From the NCBI GenBank assembly GCA_030220185.1, contig JASPKZ010003441.1:806001-870000 (forward strand): a stretch of DNA of 64,000 bases, given 5' to 3'. This DNA comes from Diploptera punctata (lineage: Eukaryota; Arthropoda; Insecta; Blattodea; Blaberidae). Made by a program: the position numbers and the translations under genes. Below, in pieces: positions 8,000 through 17,439 of this stretch (its first letter is position 1; each line of letters opens with the position of its first letter). Below the pieces are notes generated by a model. The model saw nothing but the letters and a program-made list of their open reading frames with translations. It ran no database searches and was not told the DNA's origin.

Positions 8000-8965
8000 T
8001 CAATAGGAATAAACTGTTGGAAATTTTAGCTGGCAACAATCTACCACAACAGCATATTTTAAATTTATACAATATCTATAAAACAAATTTGATTTCAGTT
8101 CAAATCAATAACACACAAACAGAATGGATCGAAATTAATAGGGGCGTAAGACAAGGATGTGGCCTCTCGCCCTTGCTCTTTATCATATACATGGATAGAA
8201 TACTCCAAGATTGGCGACAGATGAGACACGGTACTATCCAAATTAATAGAAACCATAAAATGGACTCCTTGCTTTTTGCAGATGATTTGTAATTAATAGC
8301 TCCAATATAAACAGATTTACAGTATTCTATACACAATTTTAATATAATTGCAAAAAGGTACAATATGGAAATCAGTACAAAGAAAGCTAAAGTGATGGCC
8401 TTTTGTGGGAAGTACCCTATACCTAGCAAAATTGTTTTGGATGATGAAATTTTAGAATGAGTAAATTAATTTAATTATCTGGGTTATAATTTAACATTTC
8501 AAGATGAAGCTGATATATCAAAGAAAATCATAAATTTTACAAAAACAACGGGCATAATTAACAGTATAATGAAACCATATTTAGTACAGAAGAACACAAG
8601 ATTATGGCTTTATAAGGTTCTCGCAAGACCAGTATTAAGATATGGTAGTGAAGCATGGACGATACGAAGAAGAGATGAAAACCAAATAACAGCAAATGAG
8701 ATGCGATTTATGCACCGTACAGCAAAGTGGGACCATAAAAGAAATGAGGAAATTATGGAAGAGTTGGATGTAGAACCCATTCTTCACCATATACAAAACT
8801 ACCAGAACAACCAGAAAGCCCATCTTTAACGAATGCCGTCTCATAGAATTCCAAAAGCCATACTTCGCTACTGCCCCCAAGGCAAAAGATCGCTGGGTCT
8901 TCCAAAAAAGCACTGGAAGGAAAATTCCTCTTTGAAACCGTAACAGCCCACATGGCCTAGATGAT
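8000..8965 (+). mobile_element. Non-LTR retrotransposon fragment (FADD-type LINE)
   Basis: The first frame (8017-8292) includes NRGVRQGCGLSPLLFIIYMD (RT motif B region) and LLFADDL, the catalytic FADD, followed directly by a stop. After further stops the frame resumes with LARPVLRYGSEAWTIRRRD and ends with a KRSLGLPKKHW-type terminus near 8930. The tail is GATGATGATG. At least three stops or frameshifts make it dead. Confidence 0.8.
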
Positions 8966-9052
8966 GATGTGTTGCATATACCCTGTCCTTTATATAACCC
9001 CAAAGAAAAAATCCAGGGGTGAATGTCTGTAAATATAGATACTTGTTATGAT

Positions 9053-9078
9053 AGTAATAATAATAATAATAATAAAAC
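9053..9078. repeat. (AAT)n microsatellite
   Basis: About eight TAA/AAT units in the SMYD4 intron close to the exon 3 donor. Confidence 0.9.
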
Positions 9079-9088
9079 AGCTACTTAC

Positions 9089-9210
9089 AAGTGAACAAAA
9101 GCAGCAGGGGAGTAGAGCTTCACAAGGACGCAAGCAATTGTAACAATGTGTCTCAAAGTATTTGGGATCAAGTTCAGAGGCAAATGGTTTTTCAACTGCC
9201 AACACATCTC
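9089..9210 (-). CDS. SMYD4: SMYD4-like protein, exon 3 (SET N-part, MYND start)
   Basis: 122 bases between acceptor TTTTTTTGCAG (ending 9211) and donor GTAAGT (9088-9083). The first two bases complete a glycine codon split after base 1, matching the phase at the end of exon 2. It encodes DVLAVEKPFASELDP, then CYNCLRP and LPCCFC. The first is the early SET segment with the conserved VEKPF; the second and third give the first four zinc ligands of the MYND finger. The remaining ligands are in exon 4. It ends in phase 0. Short internal exons like this are easily missed by ORF-based calling. Confidence 0.9.
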
Positions 9211-9314
9211 CTGCAAAAAAAAAAACATAAATGCAATCCAAACACATCGGTTTTTATATAATAATAATTTTATTGCAGCCAAATAGCCAGGATTAAAATA
9301 GATACATTTTAAAT

Positions 9315-11399
9315 TTACATATTTGCATATTCACACATTGTTTTTGTTCTTTTTGTGCATAGCTCAATGTGATATCGGTCACACGATTTCTCGCATAGCG
9401 TACATTTACAGTCTATATTTGCTTCATGAAATTTTGTGTTGGTGCATATCAGGTGGTGGAATCCATGGACTACCAACCTAGTGATGACGTGTCTCATTTC
9501 AAAATTTTCTTTTGTCCACGCACGGTCCACCATTGCCCCGGTGCTGTAGAATTCTGGATGTATTTCTTCTCTTTTTCTGTTCAATGTTGCTAGCAGCTGC
9601 TCAGATGCGCTGGTGCTGGGTAAGAGTATGCTTGTTCTGAGGTCGTCGATGAGGAAAGTTTCCTTCGCCAGTAGGTATGCGAGTCTTGAATGTGTTACTT
9701 TTGACACTCCTAATACTGCCTTTATATATCTCGCTTTCACCCTTTCTAGAGAGGAAAGATTCTTCATTGTTAAATGTGTCCATATGAGTTCTATGCCGTA
9801 TGTCAGTATTGGTAGAATTTTTGCTCTAAATAATAGCATTGCAGTCTCTAAGGTGAGGGATCTAATGTTTCTTATTTCGTGCATTGCCATTATTGCCTGG
9901 GTTGTCTTTTCTGTGATATGTTTTGTGAAGCATTTTGCGCTTGTTTGTAGCGTGATGCCTAGGTATTTGAAGTCTGGTACTATTTTCAGTTTTGTTTCCC
10001 TTATGTATATCTCTTCATTTATGGCGGCTCTTCCTCCGTTTCTGAAGATCATTGTGTCCGTTTTTGATATATTAATGTCCAGCTTGTTCTTGGAGCACCA
10101 TTTTTCCACTTTGTTTATTGTTTCCTGAATGTTGTTATGTCTGGAACCGATTACGATGTCGTCCGCATATGTGCACGAGAAGATACCATCTTTTTGGGTG
10201 ATTCTAAGGATTTCTTCGGTTGCTAGTATAAACAATAAGGGGCTAAGTGGATCGCCCTGCAGTACTCCATTTGTTTGAATGATCGGTTTTGACATGACGA
10301 TGTTATCTGAGACATATATTTCATTCCAGCTCAGCAGTATATTGATGAGGTTCGTCCATATGTTGTTTCCTAGTGTCTCCTTTAGTTTTTCTATCACTAG
10401 TTGTCTGTCTAGTAGATCGAAGGCCTTCGTGAAATCTATGAAGACGGTATAAAATTTCTCTCTGTCTTCTAGTGCTTCCCAAATATGTTTCAACAAGAGT
10501 TCGATTGCGTTTAGATTTGACTTTCCTTTTCTGAACCCGAATTGATTTTCTGGTAGATGCTCATCTATTTCCTCCCTTATTCGTCCTGTTATTAATTTGG
10601 TGAAAATTTTGAAGGGACAATTTTCCAGAGCGATACCTCTATATTTGTTGGGGTCTTTCGGGTTTCCTTTCCCTTTATATAATACCTTGACAATTGATTT
10701 TCTCCATTGTTCAGGTATGGAGGCTGTTTGTATGCATTTGTTGTATAATTTTGTCCAAACCTGGTCCAACAGATGTGCCGTGTCTTTTATGTATTCATTG
10801 TATATTCCATCTGGGCCCGCTGCTTTCTTGTTTTGGGAGTTACATATTGCATATCCAACTTCTTCTGTGGTCAGGGGTATCCAGTTTGTGGGTATTGGTG
10901 TTAAAATTTCTTGAGGGTTCCTTTTGCCGCAGATTGGCCCCTCTTTATTGAGTATGTTGTTGAAATGCGACTCCCATATTTCCATGTCAATGTAGTGTGT
11001 TTGCGCTTGTTTCTTTGGACGGAGTGCTAAATGTGGGTCTTTCTTGGCCTCCTCCGCTAGCATCTTGCCCTCTTCCTCCAAGAAGGCGCTTTTCTTTTCT
11101 TTTATTATTCTCTTGTAGTGTTTCCTCTTCTCGGCGTATGTGAGTAGAAGAGCGTGGTTCTCGGTATTTGTTTTCAGTTGTTGTAAAGTATCTAAGGTAT
11201 CTCTTCTTAGTCTGTAGCATTCATTATCGAACCAGGGTTTTGCTCTTCTTTTGATTCGGTGATTCGTGGCTTGTCTTAGTATTTCGCCTAACATTTGAGT
11301 AGCTTCCTCCAGTCGCTCATTTTCTATTAACGTTTCTATTTGCGTTTTTGTCTCTATCTTAGCTTCTACTTTTCCTATGTCTATCTTCCTTGATAGGTG
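9315..11399 (-). CDS. LINE ORF2, reverse transcriptase part
   Basis: Open from just after the in-frame TAA (11402-11400) to the stop at 9315. The N-terminal part is lysine-rich linker (HLSRKIDIGK onward), followed by fingers/palm motifs and catalytic YADD, then thumb and a C-terminal Cys/His cluster (CKCTLCEKSC, H, C). RT converts element RNA to DNA at the nicked target. The key residues are all present, so the frame looks recently active apart from the separating stop. Confidence 0.85.
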   Translation of the reverse strand, partial: HLSRKIDIGKVEAKIETKTQIETLIENERLEEATQMLGEILRQATNHRIKRRAKPWFDNECYRLRRDTLDTLQQLKTNTENHALLLTYAEKRKHYKRIIKEKKSAFLEEEGKMLAEEAKKDPHLALRPKKQAQTHYIDMEIWESHFNNILNKEGPICGKRNPQEILTPIPTNWIPLTTEEVGYAICNSQNKKAAGPDGIYNEYIKDTAHLLDQVWTKLYNKCIQTASIPEQWRKSIVKVLYKGKGNPKDPNKYRGIALENCPFKIFTKLITGRIREEIDEHLPENQFGFRKGKSNLNAIELLLKHIWEALEDREKFYTVFIDFTKAFDLLDRQLVIEKLKETLGNNIWTNLINILLSWNEIYVSDNIVMSKPIIQTNGVLQGDPLSPLLFILATEEILRITQKDGIFSCTYADDIVIGSRHNNIQETINKVEKWCSKNKLDINISKTDTMIFRNGGRAAINEEIYIRETKLKIVPDFKYLGITLQTSAKCFTKHITEKTTQAIMAMHEIRNIRSLTLETAMLLFRAKILPILTYGIELIWTHLTMKNLSSLERVKARYIKAVLGVSKVTHSRLAYLLAKETFLIDDLRTSILLPSTSASEQLLATLNRKREEIHPEFYSTGAMVDRAWTKENFEMRHVITRLVVHGFHHLICTNTKFHEANIDCKCTLCEKSCDRYHIELCTKRTKTMCEYANM

Positions 11400-12065
11400 T
11401 TATGTTGTCTCTTCCTGTGTCTTTTCCCATTTACCTTGAATATTTATTTCTAGTGGTATATGTTTCCTTAATGCCGAGTGGTTTGCATTCCATAATGTGG
11501 TTATATTTCCTGTTATAGTACCTTTTGTGAGTGCGATATCTATTGCACTCTTGCCATTGTGAGAGATGTATGTAGGTATCTTAGGGTTGTTTAATAATGT
11601 GAATCCTTCCTCTTGTAGTTTTTCCAATACCAACTTTGTTTTATAGTTTTGGGAGTCTAGTCTGCAGTTTAGATCTCCCGCGATGATTATTGGTTTGTCC
11701 TGCTTGTACTGGATGATGGTTTGGCCTAGTTCATCCATTATGTCAATAGCTGTCATGTTCGGTTTGAAATATGCTGCTCTTATCACTAGGTAGTCCGTTT
11801 TGAGTAGTAGGGTGTTTTCCTGTTGTTTTGTTGCTATAATGGGTCTCAGATGTGGTTTTAGTAAGATAGTTATCCCTCCAGATGGTCTGCCTTTTTCGCC
11901 TTGTCTAGCCATAAGGTGTGTTGCATAGAAATTTGGGTGTTGCCAGTTCTCTGTTAGAAAGGTTTCGGTCAGGATTGCTATGTAATACTCTTTTAGAAAA
12001 TTTTCCGGGCTCATGGTCATTGCACTTTTTATTCCTTCTATGTTCCATAATAGATTTTTAAATTT
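11400..12065 (-). CDS. LINE ORF2, endonuclease part
   Basis: Encodes an APE-like endonuclease fold: ILTETFL (the catalytic glutamate strand), GGITILLK, YLVIRAAYFKP, IIAGDLNCRLDS (catalytic Asp/Asn) and SAIDIALT then WNANHSALRKH with the final His. It ends with TAA at 11402-11400, one codon from the RT frame and in the same frame. The start near 12060 follows a frame change, with a possible ORF1 end on the other frame (NEQNKLIKRSSQN). 5'-truncation just upstream is possible. Confidence 0.8.
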   Translation of the reverse strand, partial: KFKNLLWNIEGIKSAMTMSPENFLKEYYIAILTETFLTENWQHPNFYATHLMARQGEKGRPSGGITILLKPHLRPIIATKQQENTLLLKTDYLVIRAAYFKPNMTAIDIMDELGQTIIQYKQDKPIIIAGDLNCRLDSQNYKTKLVLEKLQEEGFTLLNNPKIPTYISHNGKSAIDIALTKGTITGNITTLWNANHSALRKHIPLEINIQGKWEKTQEETT

Positions 12066-12309
12066 CCTAGTGCGTCTTTTATGTTTTGGCTGCTTCTTTT
12101 TATGAGTTTATTTTGCTCGTTATTCGAGGCCGTAACCTTCATATACCCTTTGGGGGGCGAAAGGCGCGAAATTTGAATCGCCTGACGACTATTCCTGTTG
12201 GCCAGAAATCCTCTTCATTAACCCTGGTGGGAGTCAATGACCAATCACATTTCAATGAACTTTGATTTACAACCAATCACAGTTGTTTTTCACCTCAATT
12301 TTATCAATT
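12066..12309. other. Unassigned intron sequence
   Basis: No gene or repeat recognised. It may include the 5' end of the adjacent LINE; no target duplication could be matched to the 9252 end. Confidence 0.4.
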
Positions 12310-12415
12310 TCTTCTTCTTCTTCTTCTTCCTTTCAAGTATTAGGCCAAGGCCTGTTACGATCCTATAGAAAATTTTCCCTTATGGGAAATTCTCATATAA
12401 GATTTCATTTACAAT
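12310..12415 (-). mobile_element. SINE-like retroposon 3' end, (GAA)n tail
   Basis: The plus strand starts with (CTT)n and then TATTAGGCCAAGGCCTGTTA. The same unit occurs at 33827-33935 inside a well-delimited 415-bp insertion. Read on the minus strand it ends with an AGGCC/GGCCT hairpin and a GAA tail, like the LINEs at 14240 and 54861. Confidence 0.7.
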
Positions 12416-13117
12416 GGAGGAAAATCAAGTTATGCAAATATCAATTTAACACCTTAAAATCAAGCTCCTCCTTTTTAACATTCTGAATAGGTCAGATCAT
12501 TATTTTGCAGCGACTGACTCTCTAAAAGTACGTTGAATATAACAATATATGTATTAAGATGTAAGAATCCTACAATGCAAGTGGCTCCCAGATTGTATAC
12601 ATAGTGAATGAATGTAACCACATTCTGCTTGCCAGATATAATAGAGACCCATTTGTATTTATGTTCCAGAAAAATAAAATTGACATATTTACATCATAGG
12701 CCACCAGAAATTAATTGATAACCTATAATGTTGGTTATAAACAGTTTGATGTGTTTCATTTTTTCTCCATTAGGGTGCATTCTTACAATATTGCAATCCT
12801 TTGGCAATATATGATCTGGTTGCAGTGATGAACAAAAGAAACATAATAAATGTTTCTAATTTGTTTTCAAACATTGCCATTTTCATTAAATATATAAATA
12901 TTTTAAATTAAATATATTTAAATAATAATTTGTGAGTAAACAGCTTAATTTTATTCATTAAATAGTCCTAACAAATGTTACTCTTGATTTCCAAATTCTC
13001 TAGATAAATTGGAAATCACTCGTGGCATTACTTATGATAAACACATTGATAGTAATATAATGTATGGTTAAAAACTACAAAATAGTTACCTTGTAGGTCC
13101 GTCTCCTCAACTTAAGT
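12416..13117. other. AT-rich intron, nothing recognised
   Basis: Part of the intron between SMYD4 exons 2 and 3. No coding or repeat signature seen. Confidence 0.4.
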
Positions 13118-13800
13118 TATTTTAAAACTCTGTAGGCCTTTCGGGACTAGTCCCATCATCAGCAGAATGCATTAGGTCCGTACTTGTTGACCTTTGTTGA
13201 AGCACTGACTTGGTTGTGAGAATTTTGTACAGAGGATTGTGTGCTTTAGGTGTGTATTCATTGAGAGTGAGGTTGTTGTTGATTTCTCTTAGGATTGCGA
13301 TTTCCTCCAGTATATTTATCCTCGTTGGAATGTTTTCTCTATGTACTATTGTGAGGGTGTTATCGATGTTATGCATATGGTGTCCAGCTTGAATTACATG
13401 TTTTGCATAACTTGATTTTCCTCCATTGTAAATGAAATCTCTGAAATATCCCTTGAATTTAACGTTGAAGCTTCTGTTACTTTTCCCAATGTAGAATTTA
13501 TTGCAGTCTGTACATGTTAACTTGTAGATGCCTTTATTGTTGAATTCATCTATTTCTTCGATGTTGTTGTTTATTAAATTGTTTAATTTATTATCAGTTC
13601 TGTAGGATATATTAATATTCTTATCGAGCTTTTTAGTGTGTTGGCCAATTTTAATGTTTCTTTACCAGAGTACGTGAGAGTTATCCATTTCTTGTTATTT
13701 TTATTGGATTCTTTTTCAAGTTTGGTTATGTTGGTATGTTGTTTTTTTCTTTTTTGTTTATTTAGGATTTTATTTATTATTTGTTGTTGTAGCCGTTAAT
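13118..13800 (-). mobile_element. Penelope-like element 3' part with GIY-YIG endonuclease (family C)
   Basis: Translation from the right: WITLTYSGKETLKLANTL (RT C-terminus), then GIYKLTCTDCNKFYIG (the GIY and YIG strands of the nuclease), then MHNIDNTLTIVHRENI, ending SADDGTSPERPTEF. The nuclease reads openly from about 13545 to 13122. The ribozyme core at 13123-13170 overlaps the last codons. The 5' half, including the RT palm, is missing. Confidence 0.85.
13123..13170 (-). ncRNA. Hammerhead ribozyme, PLE family C
   Basis: Canonical CTGATGA (13162-13156), helix II GGGAC...GTCCC, GAAA (13142-13139). Helix III AG-GC-CT leads to predicted cleavage after the following A. Helix I pairs ATTCTG with CAGAGT (six pairs, one wobble). 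This is the best conserved ribozyme of the window. Its core lies within the reading frame for the last residues of the PLE protein. Confidence 0.82.
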
Positions 13801-13804
13801 TTTT

Positions 13805-13999
13805 GCCATGTGTTTGATATAATGAATTTTACTAAAACACATTGATACTTTTACACTAAAATCTCCCAAGACAATTTTCATCTGAAATCCTATCAAACTT
13901 GCATAAAATTCATTTGTGAACTTGTCATCCTTATCTTCTATGGGACCTTGTACATTTACGATTACAAAATCATGTTTTTTATCCTTTAGAATTATGTGT
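13805..13999 (-). mobile_element. RTE endonuclease fragment
   Basis: Translates to HDFVIVNVQGPIEDKDDK and MKIVLGDFSVKV, matching HDFIIVNVHAPTEDKDDK and MKIVLGDFNAKV of the full-length RTE at 29715-32983. A segment between them is shortened. The catalytic Asn of GDFN is changed to Ser. Confidence 0.75.
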
Positions 14000-14239
14000 T
14001 AAAGCAGGATTTTAATATCATAATAAATATGAAAATTAAAGAAAATAATTTTATACTTTAAAATTCTTTTAATATTTAAATATAACTTAAATAAGAAAAA
14101 CATCTAAATAATTCATTGTTATTCATTGTTGAATAAAAATGTCTCAGTAACAATTAAAGAAATTGTATTACATAACAGTCTTTCTAAATAATGCTTTTAA
14201 AAATTGTTTTAAGTCATTGTTGTCAGTATTATAAAGCTT

Positions 14240-14910
14240 TCTGTCTTCTTCTTCTTCTACTACAAGGTTTAGGCTATGCAGCCTGTTCCAGCGAAGTTAA
14301 AAGTGGAGTCCATCTTCTACGTGGTCGGCCAACATCTCTTGTTCCTCTGGGATTATACAGGAAGGTTCTTTTTGGTATTCTTTCGTTGTTCATTCTCATT
14401 AAGTGTTCTGTCCATTTCTTATTATTTTCGCTGATTTTATCTTCAATTTTATATATATTTAATTCTTCTCGTATAGTTTCATTCCTTATTCTATCCGCTC
14501 TTGTGCATCCTTTCACATTACGTAAAATCAGCATTTCCGCAGTCTGTATCCTGCTTTTATCCCGTGATTTCATTATCCAATTTTCACTTCCATACAACAA
14601 CAAAGGAACAGCCATTGTTTTATATAATTTAAGTTTCGTATCTTTCCTTGTTTTCCGACCTAAGGTTCTTTTTATGGTTCCACAAATAGCCTGGAATTTA
14701 TTTACTTTATTTTCTATATCTTCATTTTCTCTGTAAGTTATATCACATCCTAAATATTGGAAATGTGATATTTGTTCTATTATTTTGCTATCCAGAACAA
14801 TTTTTGATCTAATTCCATATTCTTTATCATTGTCCTTTTCTTGCCTGGTCCATCATCAGTGTTTCCGTCCGGCTTTCTCCTTCGCTTTTTAGTAATAGAA
14901 AATTCATCTG
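14240..14910 (-). mobile_element. Non-LTR retrotransposon 3' end with (GAA)n tail
   Basis: Minus translation shows FQYLGCDITYRENED, LKLYKTMAVPLLLYGSENW and RDVGRPRRRW, the post-palm region of the same LINE superfamily as 7005 and 53655. The 3' end has the stem AGGCT-GCAT-AGCCT and runs into AGAAGAAGAAGA (14242-14258 as CTTCTT on plus). 5'-truncated. Confidence 0.8.
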
Positions 14911-15564
14911 GCCGCCTTACAAAGGCTGCGCAGATATAGTTGGGTGTTATAACTGTAATAAGAACACCTGCTTAACTTCATATTTTTAAATGAAAGTAAA
15001 CTAAACTCTGATTGGATGTTAAAACAATTAACTTTTTGATTTAACAAATCAAATTTAAACCTTATATTTAAAATAACTATTAACCAATAGAATTTAAAAT
15101 ATAACATCATGTGATGTAATAATGTTCTTTAAAATTATAAAAGAATTATACTAGTCATTCTGTATATAACTTTCCACAAAGATAGAAGCAAGAAGAGTTC
15201 TCAAGATAAGATGTAATGTTTAATACAAAGAATAATTGATTCCAGAAAAGAAAAGAATTTATTTTAATTGATAGTGAAGAATAATACCACTTAAATTTAC
15301 TTAATCTGCTGGGAACCTACAAAGTGAATAAATTTATAACTATTTCTACAAGAAACAGTTTTCAGTGATTTTAAAGTGTTTTCCTATCCAGTGTACCAAC
15401 TTCCGACCTTGAGAAGAGATTCCAGTTCTACCGAAAATAAAACCCAACCTGAACCCGTAATTCTTTTTGGGACACCAATCCTCCTTCAAAATGTTACTAC
15501 AACATCAGGCATGAAGAGAATTACTGCGTCAAAATGTCACCACAACATGGGAAAAGAATTACTT
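14911..15564. other. AT-rich intron, small internal duplication
   Basis: No gene recognised. Between 15487 and 15555 an imperfect pair of about 40 bases (AAAATGTTACTACAACATC / AAAATGTCACCACAACATG) forms a short tandem duplication. Confidence 0.4.
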
Positions 15565-16060
15565 CTTCAGTGTGATATCCTATCATTGACACACTTGGTA
15601 TCTCTCAAAACTAAGAGGATCCTCCTTTGGACCAAAGAACCTATCTTGCTGCATTCCCACAGTATAATATAAACGTTGCTAATTCCTGGCCATCTATATT
15701 TCTGTAAAGCGGCTATATCCAAGGGAGATTTATCTAATTCCCGTGTTAATAATTTTTAGTGCCTCAGTATTGTACAGTGAGTTTCACTCGACTTTAAGCC
15801 ACTAGTGAGGACACTGTTAGTTGAACGCATCACTATTCCTAATATTGGATGCAGAATAAGTGAAACTAACATTCCTTGTTCCCAGGGACATGTCCCTACA
15901 TTTGAGTCTTTGAAATGGATTTCCCGAGGTAGTCTCTGCCTCGAGATCTGAATGGGTAGTATTGTACCTCTAGAAAAGTGTACCCAAGTGGAACCCATTT
16001 GTGCATTTTTTGATAGTTGTATTTTTATGGTGAAAGATCGTTGCTATTTTAACCAAGGTA
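15565..16060 (-). mobile_element. RTE 5' region and endonuclease start, diverged
   Basis: Minus strand matches the 5' part of the full-length RTE: the segment corresponding to MGSSGVKFSG..., GGACATGTCCCTGGGAACA, AATTAGATAAATCTCCCTTGG and GGAGGATCCTC can be followed in order. About 85 bases (near 15775-15862) interrupt the match at the WNVR position. Frames are broken. Confidence 0.65.
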
Positions 16061-16069
16061 CTTTTTTCA

Positions 16070-16385
16070 TGGCCGCGGTGGACTAGTGGTTATGCTCCTT
16101 GCCTCTGGTCCCGAGGGTCATAGGTTCAAACCCGGCCGGGGACGATGTATTTTTTTAGGATGGAAACATCCAAGGAGCAAGTCCTCCGGGATGGGCTTTA
16201 AGCCGTGCATCCCAAGTCTGAAGATTTTCAGGCTCGTAAAAAATCCTTATGCCTGAATGAAAAAGCCTCTAAGCAAATTTTACTGAATTTTCCCATCCTA
16301 GTACTACCTTGGTTTCCTAGATGTCAGTATGAGGCGGAACGCTGACCTCTCAAAATGACATCTATACGAAAACAAGTGTAACTCT
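16070..16385 (+). mobile_element. tRNA-derived SINE, family 2 copy A
   Basis: Head GGCCGCGGTGGACTAGTGGT with A box, B box GGTCATAGGTTCAAACCC, then a body of about 230 bases including TCCAAGGAGCAAGTCCTCC and CTGAAGATTTTCAGGCTCG. A second copy on the minus strand at 62100-62285 confirms the family. Pol III promoter elements are spaced normally. Confidence 0.8.
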
Positions 16386-16599
16386 AATTTAGTTTGGTTC
16401 AAATTCTTGCCTGTAGGGGGAGAGTGCCTAAATCTCTGTTAAGGGAAACATGGGCTTACAAGAAGACTTTTTTCATCTGGCTTATCACCTTTGGCCTGTC
16501 TGTCATCAGCATAAATGCTACTACATTTAAGCATGAAAACCAATACATCATGACAATGTACCAAGAAGGGACTAAATACATTCAGCCTAGGAAAATGAT

Positions 16600-16710
16600 T
16601 TTATTGTCAAATTCTGAACCAACCTAAAGACATAAAAATTATTGGTCGACCAAGGAGAGATCAAACTTAGAAACTGCAGAGTCAAAAAGGCCTAATATTT
16701 ACAAGCATAA
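16600..16710 (+). mobile_element. LINE 3' terminal fragment
   Basis: Short translated piece KIIGRPRRDQT followed by AAAAAGGCCTAAT and a GATGATGG tail, as in the other LINE ends of the window. Weak but consistent. Confidence 0.45.
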
Positions 16711-16807
16711 TGGTGATGATGGACTTTGTAATTTTTAAAAATATAAATTAAGGGGTATATTTAATTAAATCAACATAATTTTATTGAAAATGTTATGTGA
16801 TACTCAC

Positions 16808-17063
16808 CCACTTTTATGTCTCTTGTTGCTGACATGTAACGTCCCATTTCCGGTGAATATCTAATTTCCACACAGTCAGAAGCACATGGAAATTTACTGT
16901 TCTTCCTGTAACTACACTTTGGAAGTTGTGGTTCTTCATTTTTGGGAAGATTTGTAAAAACTTTGGCACTTTGGTAACTTTTTAAGAGATTCTCAAGCTC
17001 TCCTTTTATTTTTTGCCTTTTGTCTTCAGTAAGTTCTGCTGAAGAAAGTGCTTTCAGAGCATT
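16808..17063 (-). CDS. SMYD4: SMYD4-like protein, exon 2
   Basis: 256 bases from acceptor TTTTCAG (ending 17064) to donor GTGAGT (16807-16802). It starts in phase 0, continuing exon 1, and leaves one base (G) for the split glycine codon completed in exon 3. The peptide begins NALKALSSAELTEDKR, contains a lysine-rich helix (KIKGELENLLKSYQ), and ends YSPEMGRYMSATRDIKVG. The last part is the start of the SET domain in SMYD4 proteins (substrate- and cofactor-binding half before the MYND insertion). No frame break. It was recovered by hand because the frame has no methionine start. Confidence 0.9.
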
Positions 17064-17439
17064 CTGAAAAGAAATGTTATCATAAAAATGAAATTATATA
17101 ACCAAATGTGTATATATATATAAACTGCTAAATTAATGTTTGTTACTTATATCAGGTGTATTATCTGTCACTTCATTGTACAGATGGTTTTTAGAAAATC
17201 TGTGTTTCTTAACTTTTATGGATTAGGCCTAGATGTTTCAAATCTGTCAGCTCAGTCTATCACAATAATTGTCACTCCCAAGCAAAACAACAATAAATAA
17301 TAGTTTTAAAAAACTAAAACAACACGCTTTATTAGAAAACCAAACTAAAAAATAAATAATAGTTTTAAAAAACTAAAACAATACACTTTATTAGAAAATT
17401 GAACTAAAAAATGAAAAATAATTTTAATTCCCAACACGC

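Larger units (their letters stand above)
9252..12065 (-). mobile_element. Near-complete LINE with endonuclease and reverse transcriptase
   Basis: Apurinic-type endonuclease from about 12060 (LLWNIEGIKSA) with GDLNCRLDSQN and SAIDIALTKG, then a 660-codon RT part (9315-11294 and upstream). RT landmarks are KKAAGPDGIYNEYI, QFGFRKGKS, FIDFTKAFDLLD, VLQGDPLSPLLF and the catalytic YADD. The C-terminus carries a CKCTLC...H...C zinc-knuckle-like motif. Both halves are in one frame, interrupted only by a TAA at 11402-11400. A short 3' UTR (9252-9314) ends in ATAAAATTATTATTATA. The clade is not certain (CR1/Jockey/I group). The element lies in the intron between SMYD4 exons 2 and 3, in the same orientation as the gene. 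Confidence 0.88.

Noticed and set aside
9613..10951. Plus-strand frames opposite the LINE
   Set aside because: Hydrophobic shadows of the minus-strand reverse transcriptase, which carries all catalytic motifs.
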